NCBI RefSeq assembly: GCF_900236475.1
Contig: NZ_LT963352.1
Coordinates: forward strand, 7,783,001-7,847,000
DNA length: 64,000 nt
From: Streptomyces chartreusis NRRL 3882
GTDB taxonomy: Bacteria; Actinomycetota; Actinomycetes; Streptomycetales; Streptomycetaceae
Direction of reading: 5' to 3'
The notes beneath the pieces are model-generated. The model did no database searches. It was not told where the DNA came from and saw only the letters and a list, made by a program, of their open reading frames with translations. Position numbers and translations under genes: made by a program. Below, one piece after another: positions 17,610 to 26,419 of this stretch (its first letter is position 1; each line of letters opens with the position of its first letter).

Positions 17610-19077
17610 CGTTGCCACCTGCCGTTCGTGAGTCGTGGACGACGGGTACGACAGTTGTCCCGGGTGCGCGGGAATCCGCCCGAGGCGGTGTGTCCACCGG
17701 TCGCCTCGCTCGCGGTTCGACGACCATCACCAGTCCCCTCGGACCCAACGACGCCGCTGGGCGCAGCCGTTCGGTGTGGCCCGGCAGATGACGCAGCCGC
17801 CAGTGGCGGGCGATGAACGAGAGGGCCACCGTGGCCTCCGTCAGGGCGAGTGTCTCTCCGATGCATTTCCGGCTGCCCGCACCGAACGGGATCATCGCTC
17901 CGGGCGGGGCCGCGACGGTCTGCCCGGGCAGCCAGCGGTCGGGGAGGAAGCGATCAGGGTCGGGGAACAGGTCGGGATCGTGGTGCAGGAGGTACGGGCT
18001 GAACATGACGGTGGCGCCCTTCGGGAGACGGTGTCCGGCGAGCTCCGTCTCCTGCGTGGTGACGCGGGTGAAGAGCCAGCCGGGCGGGCGGTGACGGAGG
18101 GTCTCGGTGAGGATGCACCGAGTGCGGACGAGGCGCGGCAGCTCGTCGGGGCCGGGCGGCTGCCCCCAAGCGAGCACGGCGTCGACTTCGGAGTGCAGGC
18201 GGCGTTCCTCCTCGGGATGCCTCCCCAGGAGCTCCAAGGCGGAGGAGAGGCACAGGGCTGTGCTCTCGGCACCGGCGAAGATCAGCGTCAGCACCTGGCC
18301 GTGGACTTCCTCATCGGTGATCGCCGTCCCCCCGCCGTCGGCCCGCGTGGCCGCCAGCAGGGTCCCGAGCAGGTCGTCGCGCTCGTCGTGGGGAGTGCCT
18401 CGCCGACGTTGGGCTATGGCCGCGTCGACGATCGCGCACAGGCGGTCGGAAGCGTGCCGGTAACGCCGGTTCGCCGGCGTGGGAACACGGAACAGCGCGT
18501 CGACCGGCATCACCGTCCGGACGAACACGCCGCGGAACACGGTGGCCAGGCACCTGCGCATCTCGGCGGCCGTATCGGTGTCGAGCGAGTCGGAGAAGAG
18601 GACGCGGCCGACCACACGTGTGGACAGGTCCATCATCGCCGCGCTGATGTCCACCACTTGCCCGGCCCGCCACGCGCGGCACACCGACTCCACTTCCTCG
18701 CCCATCAGGCGCACCTGGTCGGCGACGCGTGCCTTGCGGAACTCCGGCTGGAGCAGCCTGCGCTGTCGCCGGTGATCCTGGTGGCGGCAGGTGCCGACGC
18801 CGTCCCCCAGCAGCATCCGCAACCTGTCGTAGAGCGGGCCGCCCTTGTCGAACGTGCGCGGGTCCCTGAGCACCTGGTGGACCAGGTCCGGGTGGCACGC
18901 CATCCAGGCACGCTGCGGACCCAGGCGTATCTCGACCAGATCTCCGTGTGCGGGTAAAGAATTCAGAAAAGCCAGCGGCCGACGGACCAAGTCGATACCG
19001 TGGCCGATGAATGGGAATATGCCTGGAGCAGTGCCCACTGTCCAATCTCGGGCTGGTCCGGGAACGGAGCCGCTCAT
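17593..19077 (-). CDS. Cytochrome P450 paired with the terpene cyclase
   Basis: A 494-residue class I-style bacterial P450. The I-helix reads LIFAGAEST, the K-helix ETLR, and the heme loop FGAGSRKCIG carries the Cys ligand; all are canonical. Overall layout and N-terminus resemble the terpene-oxidising Streptomyces P450s CYP170 (albaflavenone synthase) and the CYP183 pentalenene oxygenases. It probably oxidises the hydrocarbon made by the overlapping downstream cyclase. Leu41 is encoded by a TTA codon (18957-18955), so translation may depend on the bldA tRNA. The ATG is preceded by GCAGGTGG. Confidence 0.9.
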   Translation of the reverse strand: MSGSVPGPARDWTVGTAPGIFPFIGHGIDLVRRPLAFLNSLPAHGDLVEIRLGPQRAWMACHPDLVHQVLRDPRTFDKGGPLYDRLRMLLGDGVGTCRHQDHRRQRRLLQPEFRKARVADQVRLMGEEVESVCRAWRAGQVVDISAAMMDLSTRVVGRVLFSDSLDTDTAAEMRRCLATVFRGVFVRTVMPVDALFRVPTPANRRYRHASDRLCAIVDAAIAQRRRGTPHDERDDLLGTLLAATRADGGGTAITDEEVHGQVLTLIFAGAESTALCLSSALELLGRHPEEERRLHSEVDAVLAWGQPPGPDELPRLVRTRCILTETLRHRPPGWLFTRVTTQETELAGHRLPKGATVMFSPYLLHHDPDLFPDPDRFLPDRWLPGQTVAAPPGAMIPFGAGSRKCIGETLALTEATVALSFIARHWRLRHLPGHTERLRPAASLGPRGLVMVVEPRARRPVDTPPRADSRAPGTTVVPVVHDSRTAGGNDVRDA

Positions 19078-19333
19078 CGAATACCACCTGCCTCAGCTGG
19101 CGCACGGGATTTCGGTGCGGTCGCACCGACTTGATGCTCGACTCATGTCCTGCCCAGTGGAATGAGTGGATGGCTCGCCGAACCCTTTCTCCATAGGGGC
19201 GCACGGATGCATGGAGGGGCGTCGAGCGAATCACGGTTGCCGCATGCACCCAGCTTCTTATCGATTTTCTGTGCACGCAGAAATCCGTGTTCCCGTCAGC
19301 GCTCCCGCAGGCCGCGACTGCCGGTTGACCGAC

Positions 19334-22321
19334 CTAGTGGTCCAAGGTCGCCACGCCCGGTGTGACGGCGGGGTCGGGGTTGAAGACGCGGTGGTAGCTC
19401 TCCGGTGGCGCGAGACAACTCGCGGGCAGGCCACCCGTGTCGATGACGATCTGGTCCACGGCGATCGCGGGGTCGGTCATGAACAGCCGCAGGACGTGCT
19501 CGCCCGGTTCCGTCACGGTCACCCGGGCCGTCAGCTTCTCGATGCCCTCCTCCACGTTGCGGGCCCAGGCGTCCCCCCGGTTTCCGGTGGCGATGGCCTG
19601 GCCGGACAGGACCGTCGGCGGCTGGTCGTCGAGGGCGACCGCCAGCCGGCGCTTGCCCCGCTCGTCGAGGGAGGGCAGCCGGAAGACGGTCACCGCGAAG
19701 GTGCCGGTGCTGGTGAAGCGCACCCGGTAGCGCAGCTCCGGTGACCGGGTGGGGAGGTCCTCGGTGATCGGCGGTGCGGTCGTCGGTACCGCCTCGACGG
19801 CGGCCGTACGGCGTCCCAGGCCGCGCACCACCCGCCACCGGGCCCCGCCGCGCGCCACCTGGCGGTCGAAGTGCGCGGCGTCGATCGACACGTAGCCGTG
19901 GGCCTCGACGAAACCGCGGGCGCGCTGCCGGGCCCGTTCGCCGTCGTTGACCACCCGCAGGGGCACCTCGGCGGTCGTGCCCGCGCCGGTGAAGGTCAGT
20001 GTGGGGAGGTGAGTGCCCTCCGGTGCCCGCGGCCAGTCGATCTCCACCCACACCCGTGTCTGGTCCGTGAGTTCCCCGCCGGCCGTGCTCAGCCGGATCC
20101 ACGGGTGACTCGGCTCGGCCCGCCACTCCAGCGGGAGGAAACCCGTGTTGAAGACGTCCACGAAGCGGCGGTCGCGGGCGTAGGAGGAGAAGGAGAGCGG
20201 GTGACCCGCTCCCGTTTCGTTGCCCTCCGCGGCCAGCCCGAGGCCCGAGGTCTCCTGGCGGGGCACCCGTGTGACGGCCGGTCGGCCCGGCGCCTTGGGA
20301 ACCTGGGACGGGTAGGGGTTGACGATGCCGTCCCACTTGCCGCCCGCGATCTCCGCGTTGTAGCGGCGGGTGATCGCCTGCTCCTCGGCGTGCGCGGCCT
20401 CGGCCAGGTCCGCGAAGCGGTTCGTGCCCGCGCCGCGCCCCTGACGGACGGCGAGCGCGTTCCGGTCCGCCCAGTAGTACTTCAGGTTCATCAAGAAGGC
20501 CCCGTGCACCGGGTACTCGACCAGTTCGTAGAAGGCGTCGCGGTAGGGCTCGGGCAGCTTCGCGCCCAGCTTGCGCACCCGGTCCAGCAACTGCTCGTAG
20601 GCGTCCAGCCGGCGGCCCGCCTCGTCGCCGTGGTGCACCGTCGAGAAGATCGCCTTGTCGATGAACTCCGGGCGCCGCTCCGCCGCCAGGCGGTAGTACT
20701 CCGTGCGGATGGCGGCGATCTCCGAGCCGTGGCGCCGGCCGAACTGGCGCCCGGCCCACTCCACCAGGAAGTCCTCGACGTTCCCCGGGCCCCAGCGGTC
20801 CACGTCCCACGCCATGTCCAGGCAGAAGGACAGGCCCGTCTCGATCGACTTGATGTCACCGACGTTGAAGATCCACATCCGGTCGACCTGGTGGTCGTGG
20901 ACCCGGCGCAGCTCCTGCCACACCTTGCTCAACTGCGTGGTGTCCAGCCACAGGTAGCTCCTGGGACGGCCCCAGTAGGAAAGGTGGTAGTAGATGCCGT
21001 TGCCGCCGGAGCGGCGGCGCTCCGCCTCGTTCGGGAGCTGGCGCATGTTGCCGTGGTTGTCGTCCGGCCAGATCAGCGTGACGTCGTCGGGGACCTTCAC
21101 GCCCGCGTTGTACAGCTCCAGGACCTCCTTGTACGGGATGAAGATCTGCGGTTCGGCCGCCTCGCCCACCTCCTCGGCCAGGATGCGGCGCTGGTCGGTG
21201 ATGATGTCGTTCATCACCGCCACCTTCTCCGGGATCGTGGTGGCGTACTTCGTCTCCAGCGCCGAGTCGTGCAGACCGCGCATGCCGATCGTCCAGCTGC
21301 TCTCGTATGCCGCGTTCTGCCGGGCCCGCGCCCGCCAGTAGTCGGAGATGACGGCCGGGTTCACCGTGTAGTCGTAGAGCGGCAGGGTGCCGTCGGGGTT
21401 CCGGTGGTCCTCGGCCCACGGCTCCCACTCGTGCACGCCGTTGCGGAGCATGGCCTCGGGGTGGCTGGAGCCGACCACGATGCCGTAGCGGTCGGCCAGT
21501 TCGGGGTTCTCGCGGTGCTTGTTGAAGAAGTCGGAGTACGGGTGCATCGCGGGCCAGAGGTAGTTGGCCTTGAGGCGGAGCAGCAGCTCGAAGACCCGCT
21601 CGTAGGTCCGGGGGCCGATGTTCTTGTTCGGTTCCTGGGTGCGGTGGGACCACGTGGTGAGGTTCTGCTCGTCGTTGATGAAGATGCCGCGGTAGCGGAC
21701 GGCGGGCTCGTGGCGTACGAAGGGGCCTGCCGGGACCGTCACCGTGTCGCGGCGGACCACCGGCACGTCGGCCCACCAGTACCAGGGCGAGACACCGATG
21801 CGTTCCGAGGTGTCGTAGACGCCGTAGACCGTGCCGCGCCGGTCGCTGCCCGCGATGACCAGGGCGCGGTCCACACCGGGCAGCGGACGGTCCACGACCT
21901 GGGTGACGGACGCCTCCCAGCGGCCCTGGACCCGGGAGACGTCCAGGCGTCCGTGCCGGACCAGCCGGTCGATCACCGGGCTCGCACCGATCGTGCCCAC
22001 CAGGACCAGCAGTTCGGCCTGCCGGGGCACGGCGTGCAGCAGCCGCGGCCGGACGCCGCCGACCCGCTCCACGTCCGCCACGAGGTCACCGGCCGCCCGG
22101 ATCACGGCGGGGTCCTCCGCCGCGTCCACGAACACGTCCGCAGGGGTGCCGTTCCGGAGCAGCGGGAAGTCCGGCCGGGCCGAGGCCGCGGCTTCGGCGG
22201 TGGCGGTGGGGAGTACGGCGGCGGGGAGCAGGGGGGCGGCGCCGACGGCTGCCATTCCCCGTAAGAACGACTTGCGGGTCCATGACGGGTGCGACGGTCT
22301 GTGGGGCTCGCTGTGCGGCAC
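19334..22321 (-). CDS. Secreted glycoside hydrolase, GH115-like alpha-glucuronidase
   Basis: A 995-residue exported enzyme resembling family 115 alpha-glucuronidases, which remove (4-O-methyl)glucuronic acid from xylan. The N-terminus has a Tat-like signal (TRKSFLRG then a hydrophobic stretch ending about residue 45). The catalytic body carries family-like stretches such as RYRGIFINDEQNL, LKANYLWPAMHPYSDFFN and IWPDDNHGNMRQLP. The C-terminal 300 residues form beta-rich accessory domains. The GTG start is supported by AAAGG upstream. Leu20 in the signal is a TTA codon (22264-22262). A LacI-type palindrome lies about 107 bases upstream. Confidence 0.85.
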   Translation of the reverse strand: MPHSEPHRPSHPSWTRKSFLRGMAAVGAAPLLPAAVLPTATAEAAASARPDFPLLRNGTPADVFVDAAEDPAVIRAAGDLVADVERVGGVRPRLLHAVPRQAELLVLVGTIGASPVIDRLVRHGRLDVSRVQGRWEASVTQVVDRPLPGVDRALVIAGSDRRGTVYGVYDTSERIGVSPWYWWADVPVVRRDTVTVPAGPFVRHEPAVRYRGIFINDEQNLTTWSHRTQEPNKNIGPRTYERVFELLLRLKANYLWPAMHPYSDFFNKHRENPELADRYGIVVGSSHPEAMLRNGVHEWEPWAEDHRNPDGTLPLYDYTVNPAVISDYWRARARQNAAYESSWTIGMRGLHDSALETKYATTIPEKVAVMNDIITDQRRILAEEVGEAAEPQIFIPYKEVLELYNAGVKVPDDVTLIWPDDNHGNMRQLPNEAERRRSGGNGIYYHLSYWGRPRSYLWLDTTQLSKVWQELRRVHDHQVDRMWIFNVGDIKSIETGLSFCLDMAWDVDRWGPGNVEDFLVEWAGRQFGRRHGSEIAAIRTEYYRLAAERRPEFIDKAIFSTVHHGDEAGRRLDAYEQLLDRVRKLGAKLPEPYRDAFYELVEYPVHGAFLMNLKYYWADRNALAVRQGRGAGTNRFADLAEAAHAEEQAITRRYNAEIAGGKWDGIVNPYPSQVPKAPGRPAVTRVPRQETSGLGLAAEGNETGAGHPLSFSSYARDRRFVDVFNTGFLPLEWRAEPSHPWIRLSTAGGELTDQTRVWVEIDWPRAPEGTHLPTLTFTGAGTTAEVPLRVVNDGERARQRARGFVEAHGYVSIDAAHFDRQVARGGARWRVVRGLGRRTAAVEAVPTTAPPITEDLPTRSPELRYRVRFTSTGTFAVTVFRLPSLDERGKRRLAVALDDQPPTVLSGQAIATGNRGDAWARNVEEGIEKLTARVTVTEPGEHVLRLFMTDPAIAVDQIVIDTGGLPASCLAPPESYHRVFNPDPAVTPGVATLDH

Positions 22322-22426
22322 GGGACACTGCCTTTCAGCGTCAGGCCCGCGTCGGTTCCTCGTCCGGGCCGTGGCGGGGCTGCGCGCACGTGGGGTGGGT
22401 GTGCAGGCTTGGCATGAGCAGGCTAG

Positions 22427-22438
22427 AAAGCGCTTGCG
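22427..22438. promoter_or_regulatory. LacI-type operator candidate upstream of GH115
   Basis: AAAGCGCTTG has a perfect AAGCGCTT core (22428-22435) and CG at the centre, as in LacI-family operators. It lies between the GH115 start and the divergently spaced M20 gene end. The regulator is not in the window. Confidence 0.4.
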
Positions 22439-22495
22439 ACCGCACCCTAGGCGAGCCCGCGCGGGGGCGTCCAGAGGCCGGGGAGGGGTGCGCGG

Positions 22496-23650
22496 CTAAC
22501 CCACCCCTGCCATGAGCAGCCCCGCCAGCAGCGCCGTGCGCGGCGGGATGTGGTCCAGCAGGACGTGCTCGTGCCGTGCGTGGGCGCCGTCGCCCACCGC
22601 GCCCAGGCCGTCGAGGACGGGACGGCCGAGCGCGGAGACGAAGTTGCCGTCGCTCGCCCCGCCGACGGCCGTCTCCCGCAGGGTCCACCCCAGCTCCTGC
22701 GCCGCCGCGTGGGCCCGCTTGAACAGGAGCCGGGAGGCGGGCGTCGGCACCATCGGGGGACGGTTCCAGCCGCCGGTGACCGAGACCCGTACCCGGGGGT
22801 CGGAGGGCGTCAGGGAGGCCAGTGCGGCGTCGACGCGGGCCGCTTCGGCGGGGTCGGGGATCCGTACGTCGATGCCACAGCTCGCCCGGCCGGCGATGAC
22901 GTTGCGGCCCGTGCCGCCGCTGATCACCCCGACGTTGACCGTCGTGCCCCGCTCCGGGGAGCCCAGGACGGCGATCCGGGTGACCAGTTCGGCGAGGGCG
23001 TGCACGGCGCTGGCGCCCCGGTGCGGATCGAGGCCCGCGTGGGCCTCCACGCCCTCCACGGTCACCTCGAAGAGGCCGACGCCCTTGCGGGACGTCTTCA
23101 GCGCCCCCTCCGGCCCGGCCGACGCCTCGCACACGAGCGTGGCCGTCGCGTCCTCGCTCAGCCGCTCGATCACCGGCCGGGAGGCGGGGCTGCCGATCTC
23201 CTCGTCGCCGTTCAGGAACAGCCGCACCGACGGGCGCGGCAGATCCAGTTCCCGCAGCAGGCGCAGCGCCCACACGGCCTGCACCAGACCGCACTTCATG
23301 TCGAACACTCCCGGCCCGGTGGCCCGCCCGTCCTCGCTCACCCGGAAGGGCCACTCGGCGAGGGTGCCGGCGGGCCACACCGTGTCGTAGTGGCACAGGA
23401 CCAGCACCAGCGCGGGCGATGTGCCCCGGTACAGCAGTTCCAGCATGTCGCCGTGCGGACCGCCGTCGTACCGCCGCGACTCGTCCGGCGGGCCGAGCCG
23501 GTGGCGCGTCCAGGCCTCGACGGAGGCGAGCCCGGCGGTCAGCAACTCCTTGTCGTCGCTGGGTGTCTCCAGCTCGACCAGCCTGCGCAGGTCTCCGGTC
23601 ATCTCCGGCAGGGCTTCCCGGGCCGGCGATTCGACGCGGATCAGGGACAT
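22496..23650 (-). CDS. M20-family metallopeptidase, carboxypeptidase G2-like
   Basis: A 384-residue zinc peptidase of the M20 family. Metal and catalytic blocks are visible: LCHYDTVWP (His, Asp), GPGVFDMKCG (bridging Asp), LNGDEEIGSP (catalytic Glu pair) and HARHEHV near the C-terminus. The VFDMKCG form is that of carboxypeptidase G2-like enzymes, which remove glutamate from folates and p-aminobenzoyl-glutamate. ATG 23650 has a strong AGGAGG 7 bases upstream. It lies 38 bases downstream of an AbgT-type transporter gene on the same strand, which supports a role in use of p-aminobenzoyl-glutamate or another N-acyl amino acid. Confidence 0.85.
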   Translation of the reverse strand: MSLIRVESPAREALPEMTGDLRRLVELETPSDDKELLTAGLASVEAWTRHRLGPPDESRRYDGGPHGDMLELLYRGTSPALVLVLCHYDTVWPAGTLAEWPFRVSEDGRATGPGVFDMKCGLVQAVWALRLLRELDLPRPSVRLFLNGDEEIGSPASRPVIERLSEDATATLVCEASAGPEGALKTSRKGVGLFEVTVEGVEAHAGLDPHRGASAVHALAELVTRIAVLGSPERGTTVNVGVISGGTGRNVIAGRASCGIDVRIPDPAEAARVDAALASLTPSDPRVRVSVTGGWNRPPMVPTPASRLLFKRAHAAAQELGWTLRETAVGGASDGNFVSALGRPVLDGLGAVGDGAHARHEHVLLDHIPPRTALLAGLLMAGVG

Positions 23651-23688
23651 GGACGGTCCTCCTCGTACGTGCGGAAGCGGCCGGGCGG

Positions 23689-25260
23689 TCAGCGGACGGG
23701 CACCCCCGGGCCCAGCGGAATGCCCAGCGCCCACCAGGCGTAGAACAGCAGCGTCCAGGCCGCCAGCATGACCAGGCACAGCGGCAGGGTCAGCGACAGC
23801 AGCGTGCCGATGCCGGCCGAGCGCCGGTAGCGCTGGACGACACCCAGGGTCATCACGAAGTAGGCGCTCATCGGTGTCGCCGCGTTGGTGCACGAGTCGG
23901 CGATGCGGTACACCGCCTGGGTCACCTCGGGCGGGATGTCGAGCAGCATGAACATGGGCACGAACACCGGGGAGACCAGGGCCCATTGGGCGGAGCCGCT
24001 GGTGACGAGCAGGTTGATGACCGTGCAGACCAGCAGGACGCCGAGGAACGCCACCGGGCCCGTGATGCCCGCCGACTCGAGCAGCCCGGCGCCCCGGATC
24101 GCCAGGACCTCGCCGACGCCGGTCCACTTGAAGTACGCCAGGAACTGGGAGATGGCGAAGAACAGCACCAGGATCGGCGCCATCTCGCGCAGGCCCTGCG
24201 CCATCTGGTCGGGGATGTCCCGCCCGGTCCGTACGGTCCCGACCGTCCGCCCGTACACGGCGCCCACGATCAGGAACGCCACCGCCAGGACGACCGCGAT
24301 GCCGGTGAGCACCGGCGACTGCACGATGCTGCCGCCCTCGCCGCGCAGCGGCGATCCGGCCGGGGCCATCGCCACCACGACCAGCGCGGCGTACGCAAGC
24401 AGCGCGAGTCCCGCGTTGCGCAGGCCTCTGCGTTCCTCCGGGCGCAGCGTCAGTCCGGCTTCCGTGCCGGCGGCGTCGGGGGCGTCCTCCGGCTCCGGTT
24501 CCTCCGGCATCGCGGCCACCCGCCGGGCGATGACCTTCTCCGTGACGACGGTGACGACGATGGCCAGGACGACCGACGAGGCCACCGAGAAGAAGTAGTT
24601 GGACAGCGGGTTGACCACGTACGAAGGGTCGACCGTGTGCGCGGCGGCCGTCGTCAGACCGGCCAGGACCGCGTCCGTCGGGGTGACCAGCGGGCTCGCG
24701 TCATAGCCGGCGGACACCGACACGAACGCCACCACGGCACCCAGCATCGGACTGCGTCCCACCGCCCGGAACGCCATCGCGCCCAGCGGCACCAGCACCA
24801 CGTAGGCCGCGTCGGACGCGACGTGCGCGACCATGGCGGTGAAGGCGAGCGTGAACGTCAGCCACCGCGCCGGGACCCGCGCGACGGCCGCCCGCAGCAT
24901 CGCGGGCAGCAGCCCCGACCGGTCGGCGACGGCCACGCCCAGCATGACCACGAGGATCGTGCCGAGCGGCGGGAACGTGGCGTAGTTCGTCACCGCGTCG
25001 GAGATCATCATCCGCAGTCCCTCGCCCGAGACGAGGCTGCGCACTCCCACCGTCTTGCCGGTGGCGGGGTTGAGCGCGGAGGCGCCGGTGGCCGACAGAA
25101 GCCAGCTGACCAGCGCCAGGACGACGCTGAGCACACCGAACAGCCAGAACGGGTGGGGGAGTTTGTTGCCGAGGCGCTCGATGCGCCCGAGGACGGCGAG
25201 CAGCCGGGAGAGCTGCTTCGAGGGGACGTCGGGCGGCGGGGGTGAAGTGGCGGTGGTCAC
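23689..25260 (-). CDS. AbgT-family transporter
   Basis: A 523-residue polytopic membrane protein of the AbgT family (p-aminobenzoyl-glutamate importers and related sulphonamide exporters). It has about 11-13 hydrophobic segments. Family stretches include HVASDAAYVVLVPLGAMAF near residue 140, SVSAGYDASPLVTPTDAVL near 180 and TSGSAQWALVSPVFVPM near 420. GTG 25260 is chosen as the first start after the intergenic region; its ribosome site (AGGGA) is modest. It is followed by a carboxypeptidase G2-like gene, so uptake and cleavage of p-aminobenzoyl-glutamate is a reasonable inference. Confidence 0.87.
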   Translation of the reverse strand: MTTATSPPPPDVPSKQLSRLLAVLGRIERLGNKLPHPFWLFGVLSVVLALVSWLLSATGASALNPATGKTVGVRSLVSGEGLRMMISDAVTNYATFPPLGTILVVMLGVAVADRSGLLPAMLRAAVARVPARWLTFTLAFTAMVAHVASDAAYVVLVPLGAMAFRAVGRSPMLGAVVAFVSVSAGYDASPLVTPTDAVLAGLTTAAAHTVDPSYVVNPLSNYFFSVASSVVLAIVVTVVTEKVIARRVAAMPEEPEPEDAPDAAGTEAGLTLRPEERRGLRNAGLALLAYAALVVVAMAPAGSPLRGEGGSIVQSPVLTGIAVVLAVAFLIVGAVYGRTVGTVRTGRDIPDQMAQGLREMAPILVLFFAISQFLAYFKWTGVGEVLAIRGAGLLESAGITGPVAFLGVLLVCTVINLLVTSGSAQWALVSPVFVPMFMLLDIPPEVTQAVYRIADSCTNAATPMSAYFVMTLGVVQRYRRSAGIGTLLSLTLPLCLVMLAAWTLLFYAWWALGIPLGPGVPVR

Positions 25261-25372
25261 ATCCCTATTGACGGCCCTGTTGACGAAATCATGCAAGTAA
25301 AAAGGTTGTTGCGGTCGTATCGGTCGTGTGAAGTCGCTGGTTGACGGATTCGTTCCAAGGAGGATGGGTCGC
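25261..25372. promoter_or_regulatory. Divergent promoter region, AbgT operon / Lrp regulator
   Basis: A 112 base, relatively AT-rich gap between divergent starts. TTGACG occurs three times on the plus strand (25268, 25280, 25341), and the first two are 12 bases apart. These could be -35 elements or Lrp-type binding repeats; no choice is possible by eye. Confidence 0.35.
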
Positions 25373-26419
25373 ATGGAGAACGCCCTGGACGACGACGACC
25401 TCGACCTGGTCGCCGCGCTCCAGCGCGCACCGCGCGCCCCGCTCAGCCTGCTGGCCCAGGCGCTGGGCGTGTCGGCGAGCACCGTGGGACGGCGGCTGGC
25501 CCGGCTGGAGTCGAACCGGCTGCTGCGGGTGATCGGCCAGGTCGACCTGTCGGTGACCGGTGAGGGCACCCCCTGGCACGTGTGGGTCGCCGCCGCGCCG
25601 GGACGGGCCCTCGACGTCGCCCGGGGGCTCGTCGAACTGCCCGAGGCGGCCCATGTCGCCGTCACCGCCGGGCAGGCGGACGTCTACTGCGTCGTCCAGC
25701 CCGCGCGCCGCGCCGAGGCCCGCGACCTGCTCACCCGGCACATCGCCACGCTCCCCGGCGTACGGTCCACCCGGACCGAACTCGTCCTGCGCGCGGACAC
25801 CAAGTCCGACGCCTGGCGGCTGCCGCGCCTGACGCAGGACCAGCACCGGCTGCTCGCCACCTACACGGCGGAGGAGCGCGAGACGGACCCGGGCGGCGCG
25901 GACCGGCCCGCCCGCCCCACCGGTGACGAGCTGCGCATCCTGCGGCTGCTCGCCGCCGACGGCCGGATGACCGCCGCGCAGGCGTCCCGGGAACTCGGCA
26001 TCGGGCAGTCCACCGCCTACCGCGTCACCCAGTCGCTGCTCCAGCGCGGACTGGTCCGCCCCCGCGTGGAGATCGAGCCCGGACTACTGGGCTACGCCCT
26101 GGAGGCGGTGGTCGCGCTGACCGTGGCGCCGGGCGGGGTGCGCGAGGCCGCCCGGACGCTCGCCCGGCACCCCTCCGCCCGGTACGTGTCGACCAACGCG
26201 GGCACCTTCTCCGTCGTCCACCAGGGCGTCTTCCGGGACGAGGAGGGGCTCGCGGAGTTCCTCACCCGGGACCTGGCGGAGCTTGACGGGGTGATCTCCT
26301 TCGACGTCTCCGTCGTGCTCCAGGCACTGCGGCGGCACTGGCTCGACCGGGAGGACGGCCGCCTGGCCGCCCTGCCCGGCCCGACGGACACCGGGAGTGG
26401 ACGGCATGACGACACGTGA
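25373..26419 (+). CDS. Lrp/AsnC-family regulator with duplicated domains
   Basis: A 348-residue protein made of two Lrp-like units in tandem. Each has an HTH (LSLLAQALGVSASTVGRRLARL near residue 27; MTAAQASRELGIGQSTAYRVTQSL near 200) followed by an effector-binding RAM/AsnC-like part. It probably binds the intergenic region upstream and controls the divergent AbgT-M20 operon in response to an amino-acid-like ligand. ATG 25373 is chosen because AAGGAGG ends 9 bases before it; the frame is open to 25328. Its 3' end overlaps the next gene by 14 bases. Confidence 0.88.
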   Translation: MENALDDDDLDLVAALQRAPRAPLSLLAQALGVSASTVGRRLARLESNRLLRVIGQVDLSVTGEGTPWHVWVAAAPGRALDVARGLVELPEAAHVAVTAGQADVYCVVQPARRAEARDLLTRHIATLPGVRSTRTELVLRADTKSDAWRLPRLTQDQHRLLATYTAEERETDPGGADRPARPTGDELRILRLLAADGRMTAAQASRELGIGQSTAYRVTQSLLQRGLVRPRVEIEPGLLGYALEAVVALTVAPGGVREAARTLARHPSARYVSTNAGTFSVVHQGVFRDEEGLAEFLTRDLAELDGVISFDVSVVLQALRRHWLDREDGRLAALPGPTDTGSGRHDDT

